From NCBI RefSeq assembly GCF_030272615.1, contig NC_081413.1, forward strand, positions 183,284,951 through 183,348,950: 64,000 nt of DNA. Direction: 5' to 3'. This stretch comes from Cryptomeria japonica (Eukaryota > Streptophyta > Pinopsida > Cupressales > Cupressaceae). Made by a program: the position numbers and the translations under genes. Under the pieces are notes generated by a model. The model searched no databases, was not told the origin of the DNA, and saw only the letters and a program-made list of their open reading frames with translations. Below are positions 47,611 to 59,023 of the stretch, piece after piece (positions within the stretch are counted from its first letter, which is position 1; each line of letters opens with the position of its first letter).

Positions 47611-48645
47611 CATAATGGTGAAATTGTTACTATCAATCATAGCCTCTTTAAACCTGCTGAAAGAACTTCTAGCGTTCCTATTGATTACTTTTGGCCTAAA
47701 CAATTCCAATCTCTTCCACCGTGAAGTGATCATCTTTTCAAATCTTATCAAAAGTGGAAAAAAGATATGATCCTATCTCTAAGTGAACCTAGAACACCCA
47801 AACTTGATATTCCCATCATTCTTGAGAAGGAAGTTCTTCCTTTGAAAGATAAAACTAATGTCTTTCCTCAAGAAGATTCCCAACCCATCCCTATGAATGT
47901 GACTATGTCTATATCTAATAAACTTCCTAAAAGTAGACCTATACCTCCTCGTCATGATGGAATTGGTCTCCTTCCTAAACCAAATATTCCTCCCTTATAT
48001 GGAGCAGTTCCTCCTCCTTCCTCTTATAGAGAGAAGAGACCTTCTTCTTCTCCTATTATTCAACCTAAGAGACCACAACCTAAACACCCAAGTGATAAGG
48101 ATGAGAACATTCCTCCTCCTCAATCTCCTTAGCTTCCTACTAAGACTAGACGAAATCATTCTACACGTGAACGCCGATGAAAGCGTCGTCTTAGAGCTCA
48201 GGCAACTGCTTTTCAAACTTTGCAATCCCCAAAAACACCTTCAGTTAGTATTATTCCATTTTCTCCTCAGCCGACGATTGAGCCGAAATCTCCTAAACAT
48301 AAGATGCATGATGGTCTTGATCCGGTGCGAGTTAAAGATCCTATTTTTATAAATCTTGATGATGATATAGATGAAAATGTTATTCATGATGAAAATGTTA
48401 CTCCTCTTCATTCTGATAGTGAATATGAATATGTTGATGTTGATAACCATTTATCTAACAAATTTTCTAAAGCACTTAACCTAGCTCCTAGACAAGAACA
48501 ATCTGGCTTGGAACATGAACATAGCCCTTGTTTGGATCTTGTGATAGCTCCATCTGCTATGTTGGATGTTCCTCCTCTAGCGTGTTTCCTACCTTCCCAA
48601 AATATTGATCAGCAAGATCGGGGGGTGGATGACATGCTAGACTAG
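47611..48645 (+). pseudogene. Protease-RT linker and end of the element C polyprotein
   Basis: It is frame-shifted relative to gag by a lost base near 47,610, and continues with NGEIVTINHSLFKPAERTS. It is Pro/Lys/Ser-rich, then acidic (NLDDDIDENVIHDEN). TAG at 48,130 and TGA at about 48,178 break it; the final stop is near 48,643. It ends where RT would begin in an autonomous Tat element. The apparent ATGA overlap of two frames at 47,767 is a by-product of the frameshift, not translational coupling. Confidence 0.75.
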
Positions 48646-49384
48646 TTTCATTAGCATAGCAGACTCTCTCCTCCTCTCTTGATCTCTTTTGTTACTTCTT
48701 CTATGTGTTGTTCTCATTCTTCTATTTGTTGTCCTTAGCATTGTCTACTTGAGGACGATGCAAAGCATTGAGATCTCTTTTGGTCTCTCTCATGTTGACT
48801 CAAAAGACACATGTGTTCCCTTCTTCTAGGTGACCTTCCTTGATTGGGGAATGAAGAACAATTATGCATACATACATATGATATACATGAATTATCATAC
48901 AACATACTAACCCCGAGGAAATCAAAGTCACCTTGTGCTTTGTGTTTTGTGTCTATTATCCTTGGGCTTATCTCACACTTGGGGGCTAAATCCTTGTGAT
49001 AACGTGCTCCTTTCCTTTCTCATTCCTTATATGTATCACTACCTAAAAGCAATCACCCCCGGTGAGGCATGTGCGATCGCTTTAACGTAGGGGGGCATAC
49101 ATCCCGTTCATATCTTTTCAAGATACTTGAAAATTTCTTGACAAATTTAGCTTTGCCTTGAAAATTTTTGATATCTTTCTTGCATGACTCATAGTGAGGG
49201 AACCTTACTACTGACAGTCATGGTTCTCCCTCATGATCTTCCCTTTTACTTTGTCAATTGAATTCGTAAGATCCCTGGTCCACTGGGGGCTTGGTGTGTC
49301 TTGCCTCCTTGACGTGGTGAAAGTTTTTCAATGTTGTTTCCTTGTACTTTACCGAAAGTATGAGCGTACGCTTATACTCCCGCT
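48646..49384 (+). other. 3' untranslated region of element C
   Basis: No coding content. It contains ACTTGAGGACGATGCAAAGC (about 48,750) and CACTTGGGGGCTAA (about 48,975), strings of the kind common in the 3' regions of plant Ty3 elements. Confidence 0.6.
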
Positions 49385-49399
49385 AAAGTGGGGGATAAA
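49385..49399 (+). other. Polypurine tract of element C
   Basis: AAAGTGGGGGATAAA lies directly before the TGTAGC start of the 3' LTR. Confidence 0.8.
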
Positions 49400-50597
49400 T
49401 GTAGCGTCCTAAAATTGTGACACTTGCAATTTCGACTGCATTTGGGTCTTCACGATGGCAATGCAATGTTAAACCTGAATGGAGACCCCGAAACCTGCTT
49501 GTGACATCAAAAACTGCATTTTTCTGCATCTTGGCATGATCCCTCCTTGCACCCTGCTGTCCCAGGAGGTGGGACCATGGCACCCAACGCCCTGGTCCCT
49601 GGCCCTATTTTGGGCCCGGTCTCCTTTTGGGCATCGGGTCTTTAAGTTTCCAAATTGGAAAATATTGTTTCTAGGTCGGCCTAAGGTCAGGAAAATTAGT
49701 CTATCAGCCCTAATTGACAAGTATATAAACTACTTTTCCTCTCCTAGAAAGGGAGGGAAAAAGGAGGACATATGTGAGCAAAAGGCAGAAGCGATATTAA
49801 AACATTCAAGCATTCAAGCATTCCTTCAAGCAATTGAGTATTCTAAGTCTCCATTCAAGGCTAAGTGTTGCATTCAAGACAAGGATTCAACCATTGAAGA
49901 GGAGATCACATACAACATAAAACATACTACATACATTACACCTTCGCATGTAAGAATACAAACATTCTTACAACAAGGTATCAGTACTCGTTTACATTAC
50001 AAACATTTACATTTACAGCATTCTCATTTCTTGGTTAATTCCAAAACTGGGGTTTGACCTAAAGGCAAACCCCTCATCCCTAACCCCCCAATTGTCCTCT
50101 CTTTTTTGTGTGTAGGTTGCAGGTACGCGGCTGTAATTGAAGATCTGGAATCCTTGTGCAGAGATGAACAGATCCACCTTCGTTTCGCGGATTTTTCGGA
50201 GGACCGTGTGCACGTCGGGCGCCATCGTCTCGTCAACTTTCGCTCAAATTTGCAGAACAGCACCGTCTTGACATTTTACTACTAATTCCAGGTCCGCAGC
50301 TTCATCCCATATCCCTATCTCTATTTATAAATGAATCTTTCCTACTTTACATGCATTCCTAGTTCAATCTTTCTATCTACATTTCTTTACAAAAGAGGGT
50401 ATCCTTGATGTCTTAACACTTGAAATTCATTTAGAATCCAATCTTGCATTGTGTGGGATTGGATGTTGTGCGTTTCAACCGCTCTTTTGAATGTAAAGTC
50501 CCTCCTAAGTGAAAACCATCAACCCTAGTGACCTCCCTTCTCTCTCCTCGGAGTTGGGGAGGCGAGAACGACTAGGGTTTGATTTTTTCGCTTTACA
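49400..50597 (+). repeat. 3' LTR of element C
   Basis: 1198 bp, the same length as the 5' LTR, starting TGTAGCGTCC and ending GCTTTACA. TATATAAA is at 49,722-49,729 and the hairpin copy GGACCGTG...CATCGTCT at 50,201-50,230. Confidence 0.93.
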
Positions 50598-50602
50598 GTA
50601 AG

Positions 50603-51281
50603 ACTTCGGGATGCTATCACCTTGAGGTGTGATAAATAGAATGCCTACCCCCGAGCCATGCCTAGTGTATGAACCATCAAAGTATAGTTTCCAGGGTTGT
50701 GTTGTTGTAATCGGGAATATCTCTTCATCTGGAAAATTGGAAATGAGAGGATGATCGCCGATGAGAGGTGCGTCGGCCAATTGATCTGCAATAACCTACC
50801 CTTTGATAGCTTTACGATCTACATACTTGATGTCAAATTCACTTAGAATCATCACCCATTTGGCCAAGCGACTTGTCAATGTTGCTTTGCTGAGTAAATA
50901 CTTGAGTGGATCAATCTTTGCAATGAGTTGTACTTTGTGTGTTAACAGATAGTGCCTCAGTTTAGTGGTTGCTAAGATTACTGCTAGGCAAGCTCGCTCA
51001 ATAGGCGTGTAATTGAGTTCATAGCCCACCAGTGTGCGAGAGATGTAGTAAACAACACACTCTTTTCCTTCTGCATTATGTTGTGCTAGTAGTACACCCA
51101 ATGCTATACTTGTTGCTGAGATATAGAGTAACAACGGTCTACTTGGATCTGGTGGCATTAGCAATGGTGGATTCATGAGATAGTCTTTAAGCATCTGAAA
51201 TGCTTGCGGGCATTGGGCATCCCATTGAAAGCAGATGTTCTTGTGTAGCAGGTGTGTGAATGGGTGACACTTATTAGCCAA
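50603..51281 (-). pseudogene. RNase H and N-terminal half of the second RNase H of element B
   Basis: The Ty3 RNase H shows LLLYISATSIALGVLLAQ (the usual first Asp is Ser here), GKECVVYYISRTLVGYE and YTPIERACLAVI. A TAG lies at about 50,793. The second domain begins PWKLYFDGSYTRHGSGVGIL, containing the first catalytic Asp of the archaeal-type RNase H, and is cut by element C at 50,602. Confidence 0.9.
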
Positions 51282-52208
51282 TTGTGCAATGAATCTTCGG
51301 ATGGATTGAAGCCGCCCTTGTAATGTCCTTAGCTAACTGATATTCTTTGGTGGTGGCATGTCCATGGTTTCTTTTACCTTTGCTGGATCGACCTCAATGC
51401 CTTTGCTTGAGACAATGTATCCTAGAAGTTTCCTGGAGGTTACTCCAAAGACACATTTCTTTGGGTTGAGCTGAACATGGTATTGTTCCAGTCTATCAAA
51501 GATTTTATCTAAGACGTGGAGATGCCCTCCTCTGGTGAGTGATTTTGCTAGTAAGTCATCGACATAATCTTCCATCATAGTATGCATCATGTCATGGAAG
51601 ATGGTGGTCATTGCTCTTTGATAGGTCACTCCTGCATTCTTTAGACCAAAGGGCATTACATTCTAGCAATATGTGCCCCATGGACAGGTGAAGGTTGTCT
51701 TATGTTGATCTTCTAGTGCGATCTTTATCTGATTGTATCCTGAAAAGCCATCCATGAGTGAAAGCATGGCATGTCCTGCTGTCAGATCCACTATGATGTT
51801 AATATTTGGAAGGGGGAAGTCACCCTTAGGACAGGCTTTATTCAGATCTCTGAAGTCAGTACAAATGCGAATGCCCCCTTTTGGTTTGCCAACAGGAACA
51901 ATGTTGGAGATCCATTCTGCATAATCAATTGGTCTAATGAAACCAACATCTAGGAGTTTCTTGAGTTCTGTTTTGACTAGCACTGCAATTTGAGGATGCA
52001 TCTTACGAAGCTTCTGCTTGACAGGTTTGGCTCCTTCTGCTACGGTTAGGTGATGCATGACTAAATCAGGATCAAGCCCAGGCATGTCTGCATATGACCA
52101 TGCAAAGTTGATCTGGCACTTCTGGAAGAATTCTATAAATTTAGGTTGTTCCTCTGGAGTGAGAAGAGACGCCAGATGTATGAGATGAGGATTTTCAGGA
52201 GTTCCCAC
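51282..52208 (-). pseudogene. Reverse transcriptase of element B
   Basis: Read on the minus strand: PVKQKLRKMHPQIAVLVKTE, GFIRPIDYAEWISNIV, ICTDFRDLNKACPKGDFPLP, SLMDGFSGYNQI, then PFGLKNAGVTYQRAM and the catalytic YVDDLLAKS, followed by KCVFGVTSRKLLGYIV. All core RT motifs are present in order. Stops at about 51,660 (TAG) and 51,330 (TAG) interrupt one continuous frame. Compared with the chromovirus RT at 783, this is the Tat/Athila type (YVDD, NKACPKD.. motif). Confidence 0.93.
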
Positions 52209-53627
52209 ATTGTATTCTTTTATTTCCTTGATGAGAATCGTTGATCATTCCTATTGTGCACTAGCAGGGAGGCTGTCAAACCCTTCATCCTCAAGCACCT
52301 CAGAGAGGTTTTCAGCATTGGATACACTCTTTCTTTTTACTTTTGTTGGATCAAACAATGCCACAGTGTGGTTTTCACTAGAAGATCCATGTTTTATTGT
52401 TATATTTTTGTAGCTGAAAGGTTTGGCATCGGCCCCAAAGTATGTTGCGCTATTAAGTTCAATGGCGAATCCAGCTTTGTGATCCCCGCTTGGTAGGTTA
52501 TCCCTTAATTCCAAAAAGTCAATGATGGCCTCATCATTTCGAAAGAGGTCAAGGCATGGTGGATTTGGTTGGTTCCATTCGATGAGTTCAGGGTGAATAA
52601 TGGGCATTACTTCATCGATTAGGTTAAGTTTGTTAGATGTATCAGTGAGGGTTAAGACAGTGTGGTGAAGGTCGTTGATGGTACTCTCCTTGTCATAATC
52701 AGGCATAGGATGAGATGTAGGGTCTATGGAAGATGTTTCCAGCTCAGGAACCCAAGAAGTCTTTATCTGTGCTTCTCCATAAACAGGGATGTCTTTGCGT
52801 GGTGGAGGTAGTGATGTGTCTTCCTCATATGAAGTGTTAAGCTGTACAGAATCAAATTCCCACTCATGTGAGTCAGTCTCTGAGTCACTTTCCAGCATCC
52901 GATTACTATACCATACTGGGATGTCTTTGGAGTTAAATACTGCAAGTGTGATTGGTTGATGTACCTTTGTAGTGATTGGTGCTACAGGAAGGTCGATGGG
53001 GATACAAGAATATGGTACAGGGAGTATTGGCAGTGTTGACTTAGTGGCTTCGGCTGGAACTGTTGGTGCCATAGATGCTACTGCAGGTTCTGATACAATT
53101 GATGTTGCTAATGGTGCTATTGATGTTATTGCTGTTGCTGATGGGATCACTGGTTCATTTGGTGGGATGAGTGGCATTGGTGATGGTTGTGTTGGGATTC
53201 TGAGCCTTGGTGGGGCAGTTGTGATGGTGTTTGATGCTGCTTTGATAATGAAAGGTGTCCTTTTGGCAGTAGGCTGACATAATGGTTTGCTGGGTTTTCC
53301 TTTGAATTTGAGTTTAGGAAAGATCTCTTTTTCAAAGCCTAGGCCTATATTACCTTTGGGCTTTAATTCTGGCAGCAGAGGTTCATGTCGTCCTTGTTTG
53401 CAATATCCCAAAGCACTCTGACCATCATACCCCATTCTTTGCATAATGAGGAGACTTTTGCCATACTGATCTGTAGGAAGTTTAACTTGTGGTATATCAG
53501 TGGTGATGGGATCTTTATAGATTCAGTCTGCCAAGTCCTCATCTTGGGTTTCTTCTTCTTGACTCTTTCCAAGGATGAAAGGCGTCAAAGCACATGCAGG
53601 TGTGTTTAGTGGTTGCTAGAGTAACTG
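52209..53627 (-). pseudogene. Protease-RT linker of element B with G-patch-like domain
   Basis: It is in the gag-pol frame. At about 53,480-53,340 it reads QRMGYDGQSALGYCKQGRHE and then GNIGLGFEKE. This is the pattern of a G-patch (MGYD..G.LG..KQG...P......GLGF), a glycine-rich nucleic-acid-binding or helicase-activating motif that also follows the protease in betaretroviruses. A Pro/Thr-rich low-complexity stretch follows (53,290-53,000), then an acidic part. Stops near 53,520 and 52,250. Confidence 0.7.
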
Positions 53628-54215
53628 CTATGGTTTACCATGTGTTCTAGGAGAAGTGGGCATTTGTCCCACACAAAAGAGTTGACTCAAGTTGTGTTCC
53701 CTAGGACCTTCCTCTACTATTTTCATTTTAAGCTTTTCTTGCTTTCGTATAGTGGTGTTCGAACTGGCAAGAGAGGCGAGAATTATATATGATGTGGAGG
53801 AAATGACTTCTCTATTATTAGGAATGGTAATCTCTGGTTGATGGTTGATATTATGGCAATACGCAAAGGGATTTGCATCGCCCAAGATTGTGATCTCTAC
53901 ACTGTTATGTGGGAACTTGATACATTGATGGTAGGTAGATGGAACGGCTTTCATGGCATGTGTCCAAGGTCTTCCTAACAATAGATTGTATGGCAGAGGA
54001 AGGTCCAGAACCTGACAAATGATGTGCTTTACCACAGGGCCTACTCGGATTGGTAGTACCACAGCTCCTTTGGAGGAACTCTCTGCATCGTCATAGGCTT
54101 TGATTGTGATCTTCTTATGAGGATCCACTGATTCTATTGCATATCCCAATGTTGTGACCAACTATAGTGTACAAATGTTTAGGCCTGCTCCATTATCGAT
54201 CAAGACTCGCTTGAT
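53628..54215 (-). pseudogene. Aspartic protease of element B
   Basis: The active site is IKRVLIDNGAGLNICTL (54,215-54,162), where DNG takes the place of the usual D-S/T-G. After a TAG (from CAG) the domain continues with LPIRVGPVVKHIICQVLD and ends LLLGRPWTHAMKAVP. It would cleave the gag-pol precursor. It is fused in frame with gag and RT. Confidence 0.88.
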
Positions 54216-56249
54216 CCTATGCTGATTGATAAAGCCTTCAATGTGTGGCGAAGCATTATGAGGTTGTTGGAAGGAAGAGTTGTCACTTTCAGAAAAAGTG
54301 AGACAAGGGGATGACTTTAGACTTCCAACCATGGCTTGAAATTGGTCTGTATTCAAGTTTGCAGGAACTAACGCCTCTTGGAGTGCTTGATCTAAGATAG
54401 TTTTATGAGATGGCGATAGGCGCAAAAGTTCTAAAATGGATATAAGCGTAGGCATTTTGTCTAATTGTTCCACAAGATTGTATTGCTTTGGGATGGAGGG
54501 GGTGCCTTGTGGAGCTACCTTTATGGTGACCTTGCCACGACGTGTAACAACATTGCAATTTGAGTTGGGATTTTTGAAGGTTATAGTTGCAACTTGTTCA
54601 CTGGCATCATACAGATGATTTACAGTGTAATTATATGCAGCCTGTGTATAATTTGTGGTATCAGTGCCTCGCCTGGAAGTGGAAGGACCCCTTTGATCTT
54701 GTGATGGAAGTGGATTTTTGAACATCAGATGATCACTATTTGTTGTTTTCGGGTCATGTCCTTCTATTTCAATTTCTCCTCGATCAATAAGATCCTGAAT
54801 AAGATCTTTCAATCGGTGACAATTACTTGTCTTGTGTCCTCTCCCTTGGTGGAAATCACAGTGTTTAGTATCTCTCCACCATGCAGGTTTGATCCGAGGC
54901 TCATAGTTTGATGTTTTAGGTAGAGTGACCAAATTTTGAGAAATGAGTTGTCGCAATACTGTTTCAACGGGTTCCCCTAAGGGAGTGTATGTGCATTTTT
55001 GTTTTTGCTGATGAGTTCTTGGTTCATCGTGAGATGTGATGCAACTTTGATTGGAAGGAACATTTGTGTTATTCTGAGGTGGAGGATTCTGTCCTGCAAA
55101 CCGAACCATAGGTTGTGCAGTTTGTATAGTCCTGACATCCACAACCCCATCATTGACAATATTCTTGTTTTTGTTCCAGAAGCTTGGTTTATCGCTATTG
55201 AAGTGTGGGCGAGGACCATCCTTTGGTTCATTATAGATTTTGATGAGTCTTTTCTTGATAAGTGCCTGTTCACATTTCAAACCCTTGGTGACCATATCAT
55301 TAAAAGAGTTTGTGTCTTTGACATCCAGGTGAAATTCCATTTCTTCGTTTAAGTTGGAAATGAATATTTCCACTAGTTCTCATTCAGGTAATTGAAGAGA
55401 ACGTCTGCTAGACATTTGGCACCATCGTTGCAGGAATACTGAGAATAGTTCACCTAGTTTTTGTTTGGTGTTGCACAGATTAGCCATGGTGATGTCGCGT
55501 TCAATGTTATGAGAGTAATGAGCGAGGAATTTCTGGATAAGTTCCTCAAATGTTCTAATGCCACCTGATAGTTGGGAAAACCATGATGTGGTTGTTCCTC
55601 CCAAGCTTTGGGGAAAAAGGTGCATTAGGTATGTGTCTTCATATGCTACTTTGAGGCAAGCGGAATGAAATTCTCTGACATGATCATGGGGATCTCCCTT
55701 TCCTCTATATTTTTTGAATTTGGGTGTTTCGAATCCTCATGGAAAGGGTGACATATAAAGATTCCTATCAAAAGGATAGGGACAGATGTCATTGAGTGAG
55801 AATTGGTTAGTTTTGACACCACTATGAAGTTGATGGGCGAGATTCTCGACTTGTTGCCGTAACATCTCTATTTCAGTTGGAGGAGGAGGTGGTGGGTTAC
55901 CTTGAGGAATGTTATATCTGATGGGATCTCTACCTCTTTCCTCTTCATGGCATCTTTGTCTTTCTGATGCTTGTCTTAATTGGGCAAGATCAAAGTCAGA
56001 GGGGAGTTTTGCTCCTTCTTGAGCGAGCTTTAAAAAGTGAGCATCTGCATTGCTCCTGAGTATCTCGTCAAACAGTCTGTTAAAGAGAGGGTTATGCTGA
56101 GCCCTTTCTATTGTTGCAGGAGTAGGAGTACTTGGGTTTTCGTCATTCGCATTCCCTCCAAGTTCTTCTTGAAACTTATTGATATTTTCCTCTTCTTCTT
56201 CTTCTATTTCTATTTCTTGTTGCCTTCATTGTGATCGGGTTTGGGCCAT
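54216..56249 (-). pseudogene. Gag of element B
   Basis: The start is ATG at 56,249 (MAQTRSQ), followed at once by TGA (from CGA). An acidic Glu run follows, then a coil (TEIEMLRQQVENLAHQLH, about residue 118). The gag core is HDHVREFHSACLKVAYED, SWFSQLSGGIRTFEEL and FSVFLQRWCQMS. The zinc motif CDFHQGRGHKTSNC at about residue 465 is complete. TGA stops at about 55,738 and 55,376 are consistent with CGA decay. No frameshift over 2 kb. Confidence 0.9.
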
Positions 56250-59003
56250 TTTGTTTTACAAGCTTTTGTTGAAGTTGTGTGAAAATGATAATGAGTTGTT
56301 TGATGAAATGAAAGATTGATGGTTGGTGAATTGTGTTGTATGTGGATCTCTAGCACTTTTAAGGTAGATGTAACCAAAATTCCTTCTTTGAATTGCTTGG
56401 TTGTTTGATAAGTTTTGATGTGATAAGGTGCAGAGAAATCTGAGATGTGTTACAGATTGAACTACCTAGTAATGAGAGGATTCACTCATGAACTAGTTTT
56501 AACCTATGTAGATGTGTCTCTTAGGATGAGCTTATCCTAGATGTAGAAACAATCTAAAAAGTGATGTGATGTTTTTGATTTCAAGCAATATGTAAAAGAG
56601 AACTTGGGACAAGAACCTTTTAATGTTTTGAGAGTTGGAAAGGATTGATGATGAAGTGATGATGTATGAAATGGATGAAAAAATGTTTTCAACTTCAATA
56701 AAAACTTTGTGTTACAAATGGGACAAACTCTACCTCTTCCCTTTCGGGTGTTGGTGGTATTTCCCGAGCTACGTTGTATGTGATACAGACGTTTGGGAAA
56801 AAGTTGGGATTAATCTTACCTCCTTGGTTTTTGTGATAACTCAAAGCTCTATATTGCATAAAAGCTCTGCGGTTCAATGATTTTGAATCAAATTCGTTTG
56901 TTTTGCCTTGAAGGTAGAGACGCATGTGATGCAGAAAAACTCTATGGGAGACAAAGATTTGTCTATTTATATAGAAGAATTTCCTCCTTTTGATCAAAGC
57001 CTTTGAGCTTACAGGTCTTCTTTTCAAGTTGATATTCTGATGACGCTTCTTCTTTCGCAAGATGTGAAGAATGGTCATAAAATTTGACTCTTTTATTGTT
57101 GGCACTTTGTTTTTGATGTGTTCGGTTGGATGAATACTTTGTTTTTGGAAGTGATTTTCTTTTGATGTTTCTTTGACAAGAAAACAAAGCAAGCACACAA
57201 ACACAAGAATGTTGCTCCCAAAGGCACAAATGAGTATGGGTCTAGATCAACCCAATCCTTGGACTTTTATATGACCCTTCCTTTAGATGTATTTTTAAGG
57301 TGTATTTCCAAAGCCTGAAGTCGGCTCAATTTGCACTTGATCTTTAAAAAATGAATACACTTCAAACACTTTTTATCCCTAAGGTCAAATGGCCAGTTGT
57401 GATAAATTTAGCCCACATCTTGATATTTCTTCGACTTTGGTACTACATACCTTATGAATCTTGTCGTGCCAGGTAAGGATGTGATATACTAAGTCTTGCA
57501 CGAGCATAACAAATAGATGATCCCTATGATGGTGGAGTCACCACTTTTATCAAGTCACAAGTGACTTTTCAAAAGCTATGTTTCTACTCAAGGAAATATG
57601 TATGGTGAGTATCTTGGGAGCAAAACCATCTATGCTCTTGCACTAAATTATATCGCAAATATCCTCAATCAATAGAGCGGGTGGGCTACTACTTAAAGGT
57701 GTTTAGTCATGTTTGATGTTTTTGGACATAAGTTCATTCTGCAGTGACTCACTTAAGAGCCTTGTAACTGGTGGTGGGGCCCATTTGTCCTTTTGGCCAG
57801 TTACACTGTAGGAATAGCTATACCCAAGGCTACAACTTTCGCTCTCACCTGATTTCTATAGCGGCTTGAAGGATTTACCGCACGAGGTCATTCCCAAGAG
57901 TGATGTGTCTCTTGGCAGGCCTCTCTTAAAAAGATAAAATTTTGAGTGTTACTAACACTTTTCTCTTGCACCTAGGACCACGAAAGCCAAGGGAGAGGAT
58001 AGTGTGTGTTAGAAGTAGGACCACTCGACCAACTTTTTGCACAAGTGTGCCAAGCATGAAAAACACTTGTTCTGTTTAATCTGCCATTGCAATGTGATCT
58101 AGCTATTTGGAGATGTTTCTCCAATAGTCATGGTCTTCTTTTTAACTTCAAAGGCAAAATATTTTGTAAACTAGGAACTTTGAAATCCTAGTCAACTGAA
58201 TTGAAAACACGTCTTGCTTGAAGTAAAGTTGTTTTTAAGCTTGAAGGAAAAATGGCTTGTTCTTTTTAGATTGCCCAAAACAAAGTGTTGATTGTAAATT
58301 TCTTTAAGTTGATGCAAGAAAATAAATTTTCTTTTGTTGATTTTAAGCACCAAAATGAAGTTTGTTTCCTAACTTGCAAGAAATAAAGTTGTTTTGTATA
58401 AGTTTATGGTTCTTTTTACCTTGGACCAATGAAATTCTTTTTAAGAGCCCAAATAAATGTGTGATTTTTTTTTAAAGCCCAAATTTGAAATGTGAAGTTA
58501 ATTTTAAACCAAAATAAAAAGTGAATTCATTTTAAAACCAACTTCGAAAACAAGTTAGTAAAAAATATAAATCTACCTTTTAATCTAATTTAAATCTGCA
58601 CAAAAGAGAAAAATAGTTAGTAAAATCCACCTATCTGGTGGGCTTCTACAAGCCTAATTTTTTTGGTTACACGGTGATTTGTACAATATTCTATTACAAT
58701 AGTGCTAGTCTATGTTTGAACAAAAGTGCTATTTAACACAAATGCACTAAAAGAAAGGGAAAGACAAAGAAGGCAAAAGTGCTAAAATAGGGTGAATAGC
58801 GCCAAAACAATGTCAAACGCGCCAAAATAGTGCCAAAAGCACTGAACTTGATACAATAGCGCTATTTTAAGAACAATAGCACTAGAACAACAAGTATCAA
58901 TAGTGCTAGAACGAGTTCAATAGCACCAAAGTGCAACCTGTGTGACATTTTCAACATTCAAACATGTTATTGGTTAAAAAAAATGATCTTTTTGGTGTTT
59001 GGA
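56250..59003 (-). other. Long leader of element B
   Basis: About 2.75 kb separates the PBS from the gag ATG. A 169-codon minus-strand frame lies at 56,695-57,204, basic and without recognisable domain; Ogre elements of this clade do carry an extra leader ORF, but I cannot link the two by sequence. The decamer array at 58,698-58,930 is the only other structure seen. Confidence 0.6.
58698..58930 (-). repeat. Array of RGYRCTWTTG decamers in the leader of element B
   Basis: On the minus strand about 12 copies occur: GGTGCTATTG, AGCACTATTG, AGTGCTATTG, AGCGCTATTG, AGTGCTTTTG, GGCGCTATTC, AGCACTTTTG and others. It is the same family as the intron array at 35,978-36,290, inverted in coordinates but in the same sense relative to the B transcript. 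Confidence 0.8.
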
Positions 59004-59021
59004 TTCACGTTGGGTTCACCA
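59004..59021 (-). other. Primer-binding site of element B
   Basis: The minus strand reads TGGTGAACCCAACGTGAA, two bases after the LTR end. It shows that 59,024-60,413 is the 5' LTR and that B is on the minus strand. Identical to element C's site. Confidence 0.87.
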
Positions 59022-59023
59022 AA

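Larger units (their letters stand above)
42824..50597 (+). mobile_element. Element C: non-autonomous gag-protease LTR element inserted in B
   Basis: The two LTRs are exactly 1198 bp each, with a perfect target duplication GTAAG (42,819-42,823; 50,598-50,602). The PBS TGGTGAACCCAACGTGAA is identical to that of element B. It encodes a Tat-like gag, protease and PR-RT linker but no RT, RNase H or integrase. It resembles described gag-only terminal-repeat elements and presumably used the enzymes of a B-like partner. I count about 40 substitutions between the LTRs, mostly transitions and no indels (about 3.5%). Confidence 0.94.

Noticed and set aside
47767-47770. ATGA overlap of two frames, like translational coupling
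   Set aside because: The second frame already reads as the polyprotein from 47,611; a one-base loss near 47,610 explains it.
42903-50057. Two near-identical 192-codon frames (42,903-43,481 and 49,479-50,057) as a duplicated gene
   Set aside because: Both lie entirely inside the two LTRs of element C and have no protein motif.
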